From assembly GCA_903938955.1 (NCBI GenBank), contig CAJAFJ010000065.1, forward strand, positions 1 to 12,071: a DNA stretch of 12,071 nt, given 5' to 3'. The position numbers and the translations under genes were made by a program. This document shows, piece after piece, positions 1-7,372 of this stretch (its first letter is position 1; each line of letters starts with the position of its first letter). Source of the stretch: an uncultured beta proteobacterium. GTDB lineage: Bacteria; Pseudomonadota; Gammaproteobacteria; Burkholderiales; Burkholderiaceae. The notes beneath the pieces were generated by a model. It ran no database searches and was not told where the DNA came from. It was given only the letters and a program-made list of their open reading frames with translations.

Positions 1-364
1 CACCGCCGGGCGCCTGCCGACCCAGCTGCACCTGATGGAAGAGCTGAAAAAAATCAAGCGGGTGATCCAGAAGGCAGGCGAAGCCAACGGTGCATCGCCC
101 ACTGGCATGCCGCCGCACGAAATCCTGCTGGTGATCGATGGCAACACCGGACAGAACGCCCTCGCCCAGGTCCGCGCTTTTGACGACGCTCTGGGCCTGA
201 CCGGCCTGATCATCACCAAGCTGGACGGCACCGCCAAAGGCGGCGTGCTGGCGGCCATCGCCCGCGAGCGGCCGATTCCGGTTTATTTCATTGGGGTGGG
301 CGAAAAACTGGAAGACCTGCAAACTTTCAACGCCCGCGAATTCGCCCAGGCGCTGCTGGCTTGA
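1..364 (+). CDS. ftsY: Signal recognition particle receptor FtsY, C-terminal part (5' end outside window)
   Basis: FtsY is the SRP receptor GTPase. It docks ribosome-SRP complexes at the inner membrane so that membrane and exported proteins are inserted co-translationally. The frame is open from the window edge (first full codon at base 2) and gives 120 visible residues. These begin inside the G3 motif (TAGR, its Asp lost at the edge), continue through the ATP-like fold segment ILLVIDGNTGQNA, then the G4 specificity motif TKLDGTAKGG, and end with the closing-loop segment GVGEKLEDLQTF typical of SRP GTPases. The N-terminal acidic A domain and helical N domain lie outside the window. The C-terminal wording LEDLQTFNAREFA favours FtsY over its paralogue Ffh, which carries a methionine-rich M domain here. 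The stop TGA overlaps the start of the next gene by one base (TGATG), suggesting translational coupling. Confidence 0.95.
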   Translation, partial: TAGRLPTQLHLMEELKKIKRVIQKAGEANGASPTGMPPHEILLVIDGNTGQNALAQVRAFDDALGLTGLIITKLDGTAKGGVLAAIARERPIPVYFIGVGEKLEDLQTFNAREFAQALLA

Positions 365-1572
365 TGTCCATGCACGCCCAACTTTCCCGCCGCCAGCTGC
401 TGGCGCTGACGGGTGCCACGCTGTGCACCCCGGTGCTGGCCCAAACCGTGCCAGACTGGTCCGCCACCGTGCAAAAAGCACGCGGCCAAACCGTCTACTT
501 CAACGCCTGGGCCGGTAGCCAGAACATCAATGCCTACTTGCAGTGGGTCGCCGCCGAGGTTAAGCAGCGCTATGGCGTCCAGCTTGAACACGTCAAGATC
601 AGCGACACCGCCGAGGTCGTGAAACGCGTGCGCAATGAGAAAGCCGCCGGTAAATTGACCGACGGCTCGGTCGATCTGGTCTGGATCAATGGCGAAAACT
701 TCCTCGCCATGAAACGTGAAAAACTGCTGTTTGGCCCGTTTGCCGAAACCCTGCCCAACTTTGCCTATGTTGACGTGCTCGGCAAACCCACCACCCGTCT
801 CGACTTTTCAGAGCCGGTAGAGGGCCTGGAAGCGCCGTGGGGCATGGCCCAGTTGACCTTTTTTACCGATACCTCCAAGGTGCCGAATCCACCGCGCAGC
901 ATGGCCGAGCTGCTGGCCTTTGCCAAAACCCAGCCGGGCCGCCTCAGCTACCCGCGTCCACCAGATTTTCATGGGCTGACCTTTCTCAAACAGGCGCTGC
1001 TGGAAGTCAACCCGGAACGCCGTGCGCTGTACCAGGCGGTCACGCCCGAGGCCTTCACCCAATTGACCGCGCCCCTGTGGACCTACCTGGAGGCGCTACA
1101 CCCGCACTTGTGGCGCGCTGGCAAACAGTTCCCGCAGAACGCGGCAGCGGTGCGCCAGATGATGGCCGATGGCGAGTTGCTGCTGGCCTTCACTTTCAAC
1201 CCCAACGAAGCCGCCAACGAGATCGCGGCCAAGCGCCTGTCGACCCGCGTGGTCAGCTACCAATTCACCAACGGGACGATTGGCAACACGCACTTTGTGG
1301 CGATCCCTTTCAACACCCGCGCCAAAGAAGGCGCGCAAGTGGTGGCCAACTTCTTGCTCAGCCCCGAGGCACAAGCCCGCAAGGCTGACATTGCCCTGTG
1401 GGGCGACCCCACGGTGTTGGCACTGGACAAACTGCCCCCGCCCGAGCGCGCCCGCTTTGCCGCCAAAGCGCTACCCGGCCAGGTCGACAAAGTCATGCCG
1501 ACCCTGCCCGAACCGCACGGCAGCTGGGTCCAGCCGCTGGAGCGCGAGTGGCTCAAACGCTACGGGCACTGA
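364..1572 (+). CDS. ynjB: ABC transporter substrate-binding protein, YnjB family
   Basis: This is the periplasmic solute-binding component of a YnjBCD-type importer; the substrate of this family is not established. The ATG at 364 overlaps the ftsY stop and gives 402 residues, close to E. coli YnjB; an ATG at 370 is also possible. The N-terminus has a twin-arginine-like signal (SRRQLLALTG, residues 8-17) followed by a hydrophobic stretch and a plausible cleavage after VLA at residues 24-26, so Tat export is likely. The mature protein has the extracellular solute-binding fold: an opening strand VYFNAWAGS, then VDLVWINGENF in the first lobe, and a family-typical NPNEAANEIA stretch. Its partners YnjC and YnjD are encoded downstream but not adjacent, separated by an esterase and an Hsp70-like gene. 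Its linkage to ftsY suggests it is expressed at least partly from the ftsY promoter. Family call is firm; ligand is unknown. Confidence 0.88.
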   Translation: MSMHAQLSRRQLLALTGATLCTPVLAQTVPDWSATVQKARGQTVYFNAWAGSQNINAYLQWVAAEVKQRYGVQLEHVKISDTAEVVKRVRNEKAAGKLTDGSVDLVWINGENFLAMKREKLLFGPFAETLPNFAYVDVLGKPTTRLDFSEPVEGLEAPWGMAQLTFFTDTSKVPNPPRSMAELLAFAKTQPGRLSYPRPPDFHGLTFLKQALLEVNPERRALYQAVTPEAFTQLTAPLWTYLEALHPHLWRAGKQFPQNAAAVRQMMADGELLLAFTFNPNEAANEIAAKRLSTRVVSYQFTNGTIGNTHFVAIPFNTRAKEGAQVVANFLLSPEAQARKADIALWGDPTVLALDKLPPPERARFAAKALPGQVDKVMPTLPEPHGSWVQPLEREWLKRYGH

Positions 1573-1579
1573 GGTACTG

Positions 1580-1630
1580 GCGCTGCACCCGCGATTGAAT
1601 GACCCATCGCGGGCAAGGTAGCGCTGTTTT
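1580..1630 (+). terminator. Terminator-like hairpin downstream of ynjB
   Basis: A perfect 8-bp inverted repeat CCCGCGAT (1588-1595) / ATCGCGGG (1606-1613) has a 10-nt loop. It is extended by an outer 5-bp stem GCGCT (1580-1584) / AGCGC (1620-1624) across an internal loop. The outer arm is followed directly by TGTTTT and an A/T stretch. It begins 8 nt after the ynjB stop, the expected place for an intrinsic terminator of ftsY-ynjB. The T-run is short and interrupted, so termination may be incomplete. Confidence 0.5.
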
Positions 1631-1635
1631 AAAAT
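1630..1635 (+). promoter_or_regulatory. Candidate -10 box (TAAAAT) for the estB transcript
   Basis: TAAAAT matches the sigma-70 -10 consensus at five of six positions and lies in the only A/T-rich patch of the intergenic region (TTTTAAAATTT). I cannot find a convincing -35 box 16-18 nt upstream, where the terminator-like hairpin arm sits, nor an extended -10 TG in register. If used, transcription would start near 1642, just upstream of the candidate pseudoknot. This is an inference from position and one hexamer. Confidence 0.25.
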
Positions 1636-1660
1636 TTCCCAACAACAAGCACCCTGTACT

Positions 1661-1697
1661 GGTCGGGTAAACGCCGCCTGACCCAAGCTGCGGCGTT
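1661..1697 (+). ncRNA. Candidate H-type pseudoknot RNA in the estB leader
   Basis: Two interleaved stems can form in the + strand RNA. Stem 1 pairs GGTCGGG (1661-1667) with CCTGACC (1677-1683), 7 bp including one G-U. Stem 2 pairs AACGCCG (1670-1676) with CGGCGTT (1691-1697), 7 bp with no mismatch. Loop 1 is 2 nt, there is no base between the stems, and loop 3 is 7 nt (1684-1690). This is the geometry of a coaxially stacked H-type pseudoknot. The alternative view is a simple 8-bp hairpin, 1670-1677 with 1690-1697. A run CCCCCTTTTT ends 17 nt further on. I do not recognise it as a known riboswitch class. It lies about 50 nt before the estB start, a place suited to control of that gene. Confidence 0.35.
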
Positions 1698-1747
1698 CGC
1701 GCCTCCCCCTTTTTACGTTAACTGACCTTGTCTTCCCGATTGATAAC

Positions 1748-2434
1748 ATGACAAATTTGCTCCCCCGCATCGAACTTGAAAGCGCCCCGCAACCCACCGC
1801 CGCCGTCATCTGGCTGCACGGACTGGGCGCCGATGGCCGCGACTTTGCCGCCATCGTCCCTGAACTGGACCTGAAAAACTGCCTGCCCATCCGCTTTGTC
1901 TTTCCCAACGCCCCCAGCCTGCCAGTCACCGTCAACGGCGGCTACGTGATGCCCGCCTGGTACGACATTTATGGCGCCGATCTGGTGAGCCGCCAGGACG
2001 CGGCGGGCATCAAGAAGTCGGAACACGCCATCGCGGCCCTGATCGCGCATGAAATCGCCCGCGGCATCCCGGCGCAGAACATCGTGCTGGCCGGTTTCTC
2101 GCAAGGCTGCGCCATCGCCTTGCACACCGGTTTGCGCTTCCCCCAAAAGCTGGCGGGCATCATGGCCCTGTCCGGCTACCTGCCGCTGGCCGACACGCTG
2201 GTCGCCGAGCGCGCCGCTGCCAACGCCCACACCCCCGTGTTCATGGCCCATGGCAGCCAGGACCCGGTGGTGGTCCCGGCCCGCGGTGTAGCCTCGCGTG
2301 ACCTGCTGGTCAAGCTCGGCCAGCCGGTGCAGTGGCACAGCTACCCGATGCAGCACAGCGTGCATCCGCGTGAAGTGGCCGATATTTCGGTCTTTCTGGC
2401 CAACGTGCTGGGCCAACACCAGCAGGCGTCCTGA
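1748..2434 (+). CDS. estB: Alpha/beta hydrolase, carboxylesterase (EstB/acyl-protein thioesterase family)
   Basis: A 228-residue soluble esterase hydrolysing short-chain carboxylic (or thio-) esters; no signal peptide, so probably cytoplasmic. The alpha/beta-hydrolase signature is complete: oxyanion-hole segment WLHGLGADG (22-30), nucleophile elbow GFSQG with Ser118, catalytic Asp172 in HGSQDPVV, and catalytic His203 in MQHSVHP. The length fits Pseudomonas EstB and the acyl-protein thioesterase group (about 220 residues). The ATG at 1748 is the first in-frame start with a sensible N-terminus, but no purine-rich ribosome binding site precedes it. The 175-nt upstream gap carries terminator-like, -10-like and pseudoknot elements, so this gene is likely the first of a new transcript. 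The Hsp70-like gene starts 4 nt after its stop, so the two are probably co-transcribed. The exact substrate cannot be told from sequence. Confidence 0.87.
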   Translation: MTNLLPRIELESAPQPTAAVIWLHGLGADGRDFAAIVPELDLKNCLPIRFVFPNAPSLPVTVNGGYVMPAWYDIYGADLVSRQDAAGIKKSEHAIAALIAHEIARGIPAQNIVLAGFSQGCAIALHTGLRFPQKLAGIMALSGYLPLADTLVAERAAANAHTPVFMAHGSQDPVVVPARGVASRDLLVKLGQPVQWHSYPMQHSVHPREVADISVFLANVLGQHQQAS

Positions 2435-2438
2435 GCTT

Positions 2439-3737
2439 ATGACGGGGCAACACACCGACCCGGTACTGGGCATTGACTTTGGCACCTCCAACTCCGCCGC
2501 CGCGCTGATCGGCGCGGACCAGCAACTGCGCGTGATGCCGCTGAACGGCCACAGCGCCGCCATGCCGACCGCGCTGTTCTTCTCGCACGAGACGCACACC
2601 ACCCTGTATGGCGCACAAGCCATGCAGGCCTACCTGGCCGGCACCGAAGGGCGGCTGATGCGCGCCATCAAGAGCCTGCTGGGCAGCAAGCTGATGGACG
2701 AGCAAACGCTGGTCAATGGCGTCGCCACGCCGTTTTTTGACATCGTGGTGATGTTCTTCAAAGAACTCAAAGCCCGCAGCGAGGCCCATGTCGGCCACGA
2801 CCTGACCCACGCCATGCTGGGCCGGCCCGTGCATTTTGTGGACGACAGCCCCGAGCGCGATGCCCTGGCGCAAGACACGCTGGGGCGTGCAGCACAGGCG
2901 GCCGGGTTCACCCACATCGACTTTCAGCTGGAGCCGATTGCCGCCGCGTTTGACTTTGAACAACGGGTCACCCAGGAGACCACCGCGCTGGTGGTGGACA
3001 TTGGCGGGGGCACCTCCGACTTCACCGTGATCCGGCTCGGCCCCGTGCGGCGCCACACCATCGAGCGCGCCAGCGACATTCTGGCCACCACCGGCGTGCA
3101 TCTGGGCGGCACCGACTTTGACCGTCTGCTCAACCTGGACTGCGTCATGCCGCTGCTGGGCTACAAGCACATCGGCCCGAGCGGACGCCAGGTGCCCAAC
3201 AGTGCCTTTTTTGACCTCGCCACCTGGCACCTGATTCACCACGCCTACTCGCGCAAAAGCATGCACTTTGCGCGCGAGTTGTGGACCTCCTACACCGACC
3301 AGATGCTGCACCGACGCCTGCTCGAAGTGCTGGAAGGCCAGCACGGGCACCGCCTGCTGGCAGCGGTGGAAAGTGCCAAGATTGACTGCTCGGTCGAACA
3401 CGCGGGCGCGCAAGTCAACCTGGACTTTTTGCACTCGCAGGGCAACGCCTCGGTCAGCACGCTGGCGCCCGAACTGTTCCCCGAGATCAACCCGCAGCGC
3501 ATGGGCGCAGCGCTGGCATCCTCGCTGGAGCAGGTGGTGCAATGCGCCCTGCAATGCGTGCAGGACGCCGGTCTGACATCTGTGGATGTGGTCTACCTGA
3601 CCGGCGGCTCGTCGGCGCTGCAACCGCTGATGGACGCCCTGCAAGCCGCCCTGCCCGACTCGACCTTGGTGCAGGGCGACCGCTTTGGTGGCGTGGCCGC
3701 GGGCCTGGCGTATGCCGGGGCGCTGGCGCGCTTTTAA
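2439..3737 (+). CDS. yegD: Hsp70-family protein of the YegD type (nucleotide-binding domain only)
   Basis: A 432-residue actin/Hsp70-fold ATPase resembling E. coli YegD, a putative chaperone of undefined client. Visible motifs are the phosphate-1 loop GIDFGTSNS (11-19), the connect-1-like stretch LEPIAAAF (164-171), the phosphate-2 loop DIGGGTSD (187-194), HLGGTDFD (221-228), ESAK (311-314), and the adenosine motif VYLTGGSSALQPL (385-397). The chain ends just after the nucleotide-binding domain. There is no beta-sandwich substrate-binding domain, lid or EEVD-like tail as in DnaK (about 640 residues), which is normal for YegD. The ATG at 2439 is chosen because residues encoded upstream of it overlap estB and look non-native. 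The 4-nt gap to the estB stop implies an operon. A short 66-nt gap separates it from the permease gene. Confidence 0.86.
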   Translation: MTGQHTDPVLGIDFGTSNSAAALIGADQQLRVMPLNGHSAAMPTALFFSHETHTTLYGAQAMQAYLAGTEGRLMRAIKSLLGSKLMDEQTLVNGVATPFFDIVVMFFKELKARSEAHVGHDLTHAMLGRPVHFVDDSPERDALAQDTLGRAAQAAGFTHIDFQLEPIAAAFDFEQRVTQETTALVVDIGGGTSDFTVIRLGPVRRHTIERASDILATTGVHLGGTDFDRLLNLDCVMPLLGYKHIGPSGRQVPNSAFFDLATWHLIHHAYSRKSMHFARELWTSYTDQMLHRRLLEVLEGQHGHRLLAAVESAKIDCSVEHAGAQVNLDFLHSQGNASVSTLAPELFPEINPQRMGAALASSLEQVVQCALQCVQDAGLTSVDVVYLTGGSSALQPLMDALQAALPDSTLVQGDRFGGVAAGLAYAGALARF

Positions 3738-3783
3738 ACGCGCAGGCTGTAGGCGGTGCGCCCCAACCCACCGGCCGTGTCCG

Positions 3784-3796
3784 AATCAGCCTGATT
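3784..3796 (+). promoter_or_regulatory. Short dyad AATCAG-C-CTGATT just before the ynjC start
   Basis: A perfect 6-bp inverted repeat with a single central base (3784-3796) lies directly upstream of the ynjC start region and covers the alternative TTG start at 3795. A one-base spacer does not suit an RNA hairpin but does suit a small operator-like site. There is no matching copy that I noticed elsewhere, so function is speculative. Confidence 0.2.
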
Positions 3797-3803
3797 GAGT
3801 CCT

Positions 3804-5462
3804 GTGAAACACCTTCTGCACCACGGCACGTCCCACACGCCAGCGATCCTGTTGCTGGTATTGCTGGGCGTACCGCTGGCCTGGAGTTTGGCGGGCGCCG
3901 TCACGGCGGGCTTCGATGGCGCGGCGTGGCGGGCCTTGCAGGACGACCCGCACACCTGGCGCGCGCTGCGCATGAGCCTGTGGACCGGGGGCCTGGCCAG
4001 CGTGCTGTCCGTGGCGCTGGCGGCGTGGCTGCTGTCGCACCATTTTCCGGGTCCGGGCTGGACGCGTCTGCTGCGTTTTTTAAGCCCGATGCTGGCGGTG
4101 CCACATGCGGCGTTTGCCATCGGGCTGGCTTTTTTGATCGCCCCCAGCGGCTGGCTGCTACGCGCCCTGTCGCCCTGGGCCACCGGGCTGGACGCCCCCC
4201 CGCCCTGGCCCACCACGCAAGACCCGTGGGGTCTGGGCCTGGTGGCGGTGCTGGTATTCAAGGAAGTGCCTTTTTTACTCTGGACCGCCGCCACCCAGTT
4301 GCAGCGCGCCGACGTGGCACAGCGCTGGCAACGTGAGCTGATGGTGGCGCGCAGTCTGGGCTACCACCCGCGTACCGCCTGGTGGCGCGTGCTGTGGACG
4401 CAACTCTGGCCCCGGTTGCGCTGGCCGATGCTAGCGGTGCTGGCCTACAGCCTGACCGTCGTCGACATGGCGCTGGTGATCGGCCCAACCTCGCCGCCCA
4501 CACTGGCGGTGCTGGCGTGGCAGAGCTTGCTGGATGGCGATGTGGCGGTCAACGCCCAAGGCGCTGCCAGTGCCTGGTTGCTGGCTTTGCTATTGGCCGG
4601 GGTGGCGGGCCTGCTCTGGCAAATTCCCAAGTTGGGCTTCTGGCGCCAGCGCTGGACCTGCGGCGAACGCGGCAGGATCAGCGGTAACAGCCATCAGCAC
4701 GGCTTAACCCGCCGCGCCGGCGCGCTCGGGTTTTACCTGCTGGCGGGGGTTTACCTGGCAGTGATGCTGGCGCTGGCGGTGGGCAGCGTGTCAGGCCTCT
4801 GGCCATTTCCGGCGCTGCTACCGCAAGCCCTGAGCGGGCAAGCCTGGGCCGCGGTCGCGGGCAGTGCCTCAACCCTCTTCACTACCCTGACGCTGGCGTT
4901 CAGCAGCGCGCTGGCAGCCTTGCTGTGGTCGGTCGCCTGGCTGGAATACGCGCCGCCCCGGTGGGACCAGCACCTGCGCCCGCTGCTGTATTTGCCGCTG
5001 GTATTGCCCCCGGTGTTGTGGGTGGTGGGCTTGCACGCCATGACGCTCGACCTGGGGCTGGACGCGCGCTGGACCGGCGTCTGGCTGGCGCACACACTGG
5101 CCGCCGTGCCCTATGTGCTGATCGCGCTGAGCCCGGCCTACCTCGGTTTCGACCTGCGCTACCGGCACCTCACGGCATCGCTGGGGCATGGACGGGCCGT
5201 GTTTTTATGGCGCGTGAAATGGCCCTTGTTGCGCGCCGCACTGGCCGCCAGCCTGGCCATGGGTTTTGCGGTCAGCGTGGCACAGTACCTGCCGACGCTG
5301 TTTGTCGGCGGCGGGCGCTTGGCCACCGTGACCACCGAAGCCATCACCCTGGCCAGCGGCGCCCAGCGCTCGCTCACCTCGGCCTACGCCTGGCTGCAAT
5401 GGCTGCTGCCGGCGGGGGTCTTCGCGCTGGCGACATGGCGGGGAAAACCCCGGCAGTTTTGA
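3804..5462 (+). CDS. ynjC: ABC transporter permease, YnjC family (fused two-domain membrane protein)
   Basis: A 552-residue inner-membrane permease of the YnjBCD importer, in which two ordinary permease domains are fused head to tail, as in E. coli YnjC (about 510 residues) and the ThiP/FbpB group. Hydrophobic segments occur around residues 13-34, 62-78, 93-113, 143-162, 206-230 and 257-275 in the first half, and around 308-330, 355-380, 393-414, 428-445, 478-500 and 530-545 in the second. Each half has an EAA-like loop that contacts the ATPase: about 178-196 (ELMVARSLGYHPRTAW) and about 453-476 (HLTASLGHGRAVFLW). The start is uncertain. An in-frame TGA at 3792 limits it to TTG 3795 or GTG 3804. 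GTG is preferred because the TTG sits inside a dyad and neither has a good ribosome binding site. The c-di-GMP enzyme gene begins 18 nt after its stop. Confidence 0.85.
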   Translation: MKHLLHHGTSHTPAILLLVLLGVPLAWSLAGAVTAGFDGAAWRALQDDPHTWRALRMSLWTGGLASVLSVALAAWLLSHHFPGPGWTRLLRFLSPMLAVPHAAFAIGLAFLIAPSGWLLRALSPWATGLDAPPPWPTTQDPWGLGLVAVLVFKEVPFLLWTAATQLQRADVAQRWQRELMVARSLGYHPRTAWWRVLWTQLWPRLRWPMLAVLAYSLTVVDMALVIGPTSPPTLAVLAWQSLLDGDVAVNAQGAASAWLLALLLAGVAGLLWQIPKLGFWRQRWTCGERGRISGNSHQHGLTRRAGALGFYLLAGVYLAVMLALAVGSVSGLWPFPALLPQALSGQAWAAVAGSASTLFTTLTLAFSSALAALLWSVAWLEYAPPRWDQHLRPLLYLPLVLPPVLWVVGLHAMTLDLGLDARWTGVWLAHTLAAVPYVLIALSPAYLGFDLRYRHLTASLGHGRAVFLWRVKWPLLRAALAASLAMGFAVSVAQYLPTLFVGGGRLATVTTEAITLASGAQRSLTSAYAWLQWLLPAGVFALATWRGKPRQF

Positions 5463-5480
5463 GCCTTTAGATGCGAGACA

Positions 5481-7370
5481 ATGTTGCCCATGTCCACTAC
5501 CCGCCCCCAACCTGAAACAGCCACCTTGCAAACGGGTGCTTTGGCACAGCTGCAGCTGGCGCTGCGCGAGCAGCAGGTGATTCAGGACACGGCGGGCGTG
5601 GGGATTGTATTTATCAAAAAACGGGTGGTGATCCGCTGCAACCAGCGTTTTGCCGAGTTTTTCGGCCACACCGACACCCGCCCTATTCTGGGCAGCGCCA
5701 ACCGCTCCCTGTTCCCGTCTGACGCCGCCTTTCGCGCGCTGGGCCAAGCGGCCTACCCGGTCATGGTCCAGGGCCTGGCCTACAAGTCAGAAGTTCAGAT
5801 GAAACGCCGCGATGGCGAGCTGTTCTGGACCCACATGACCGGCAAGCTGGTCAACCCGGCCGACACCGACGAAGGCTCGATCTGGATCGTTGACGACATC
5901 AGCGAACACAAGGCGGCGCAAGAACAGCTGCAATCGGTGCTAAATGAACTGCTGCTGACCCGCGAAAACCTCGAAAAACTGGTCGAGGTGCGCACCCAGG
6001 AACTCAGCCACATGGTGCTGGCGCTGGAAAATAAAGCCCGTGAACAACGCGAGGCCGAGGCCCATATCCAGCAACTGGCCTACTTTGATCCGCTCACCGG
6101 CTTGCCCAACCGCTTGCTGCTGGGCGACCGCTGCCAGCACGCCTTGAGCGTCGCCCAGCGCGCCAAACAAACCGTGGCACTGGTGTTTCTGGACCTGGAC
6201 CATTTCAAAAACATCAACGACTCGCTAGGCCACCGCGTGGGCGACGAAGTGCTGGTGAAGCTTGCGAACCGGCTGAAGGCCGCCGTGCGCGAACAAGACA
6301 CGGTGTCCCGGCTTGGGGGCGACGAATTTATCCTGCTGCTGCCCGACACCGATGCCGCTGGCGCTGCCCGGGTGGCCGACAAATTGCTGCAAGCCGCGCT
6401 TAAGCCGATGTTGATTGAAGCCAACGAACTCACCGTCACGCCCTCCATCGGCATCGCGCTCTACCCCAAGGACGGGGCCGACCTGGACGCCCTGTCGCGC
6501 TGTGCCGATGCCGCCATGTACCAAGCCAAAGGCGACGGCCGCAACAGCTACCGCTTTTTCACTCCCGACATTCAGGCCCACTCCGACCGCGCCCTGCAGC
6601 TCGACAACGCGCTGCGCCGGGCGCTGGAGCGCCAGCAACTGAGCCTGCACTACCAGCCCCAAATCTCGCTGGCGACCGGCAACATTCTGGGTGCCGAAGC
6701 CTTGTTGCGCTGGACACACCCGGAGCTGGGGCCGATTTCACCCGCCGAATTCATCCCGATCGCCGAACGCAACGGTCTGATCCTGCCGATTGGGGAATGG
6801 GTCATCCACACCGCCGTGCAGCAACTGGCCGACTGGCTGGCGCGCGGCATGGCGCCAATCACGATGGCGGTCAATCTGTCGGCAGTGCAGTTTCGCCATG
6901 CCGACCTGCCCGCCTTCATCAGCCGCATCCTGACCGATGCCGCCCTGCCCGCCCGCTTGCTGGAGCTGGAGCTGACCGAGGGCGTGGCCATGACGCACCC
7001 GCAAGTGGCCATCGCCGTGATGGCTGATCTGCACCAGCGCGGCGTGCGCCTGTCGATTGACGACTTTGGCACCGGCTACTCCTCGCTCAGCTACCTGAAA
7101 CGGTTTCAGGTTTACAAGCTCAAGATCGACCAGTCATTTGTGCGCGACATCACCGAAGACCCGGACGACAAAGCCATCGTCGGCGCCATCATCAGCATGG
7201 CCAGCAGCCTCGGGCTCAAAACCATTGCCGAAGGCGTTGAAACCGAAGACCAGCTTCATTTCCTGCGCGACCGGGGCTGCGACGAGGCACAGGGTTATTA
7301 CTTCAGCCCCGCCCTGCCGGCGCCAGCATTTGAAGACTACGTGCACCAGGCCACGCACCCACCCCACTGA
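5481..7370 (+). CDS. PAS-GGDEF-EAL protein: diguanylate cyclase / c-di-GMP phosphodiesterase
   Basis: A 629-residue cytoplasmic signalling enzyme with no membrane segment. Order of parts: short N-terminus, PAS-type sensor domain (about 30-140, ending in DISEHKAAQ), coiled-coil linker (about 141-197), GGDEF cyclase domain (about 198-360), EAL phosphodiesterase domain (about 370-620). Cyclase features are intact: DPLTGLPNR (203-211), DLDHFKNIND (238-247) and GGDEF at 279-283. A canonical inhibitory site RxxD (R270-D273) lies five residues before it, so product inhibition is expected. The EAL domain keeps E406 of EAL, N465, E500, the D527-D528 pair in DDFGTGYSS, K548, E584 and Q604, all the usual metal and catalytic positions. 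Both activities are therefore possible; which dominates cannot be read from sequence. The gene sits between ynjC (18 nt before) and ynjD (2 nt after). ATG 5490 is an alternative start. Confidence 0.92.
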   Translation: MLPMSTTRPQPETATLQTGALAQLQLALREQQVIQDTAGVGIVFIKKRVVIRCNQRFAEFFGHTDTRPILGSANRSLFPSDAAFRALGQAAYPVMVQGLAYKSEVQMKRRDGELFWTHMTGKLVNPADTDEGSIWIVDDISEHKAAQEQLQSVLNELLLTRENLEKLVEVRTQELSHMVLALENKAREQREAEAHIQQLAYFDPLTGLPNRLLLGDRCQHALSVAQRAKQTVALVFLDLDHFKNINDSLGHRVGDEVLVKLANRLKAAVREQDTVSRLGGDEFILLLPDTDAAGAARVADKLLQAALKPMLIEANELTVTPSIGIALYPKDGADLDALSRCADAAMYQAKGDGRNSYRFFTPDIQAHSDRALQLDNALRRALERQQLSLHYQPQISLATGNILGAEALLRWTHPELGPISPAEFIPIAERNGLILPIGEWVIHTAVQQLADWLARGMAPITMAVNLSAVQFRHADLPAFISRILTDAALPARLLELELTEGVAMTHPQVAIAVMADLHQRGVRLSIDDFGTGYSSLSYLKRFQVYKLKIDQSFVRDITEDPDDKAIVGAIISMASSLGLKTIAEGVETEDQLHFLRDRGCDEAQGYYFSPALPAPAFEDYVHQATHPPH

Positions 7371-7372
7371 CC

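Noticed and set aside
1718..2623. A 301-codon open frame on the - strand, opposite estB
   Set aside because: Antisense shadow of a gene with a complete catalytic triad; the translation has no family resemblance and spans the intergenic RNA elements.
2310..3644. A 444-codon open frame on the - strand, opposite the YegD-type gene
   Set aside because: It mirrors the codon structure of a convincing + strand gene in G+C-rich DNA, shows no recognisable motifs, and runs into the estB gene.
3726..3743. GCGCG/CGCGC inverted repeat around the yegD stop as a terminator
   Set aside because: Only 5 bp, no T-run after the stem, and such GC pairs are common in this base composition.
3542..4336. A 264-codon + strand frame bridging the end of yegD and start of ynjC
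   Set aside because: It overlaps two confident genes in another frame and its Arg/Gly/Ala-rich product is typical of out-of-frame G+C-rich sequence.
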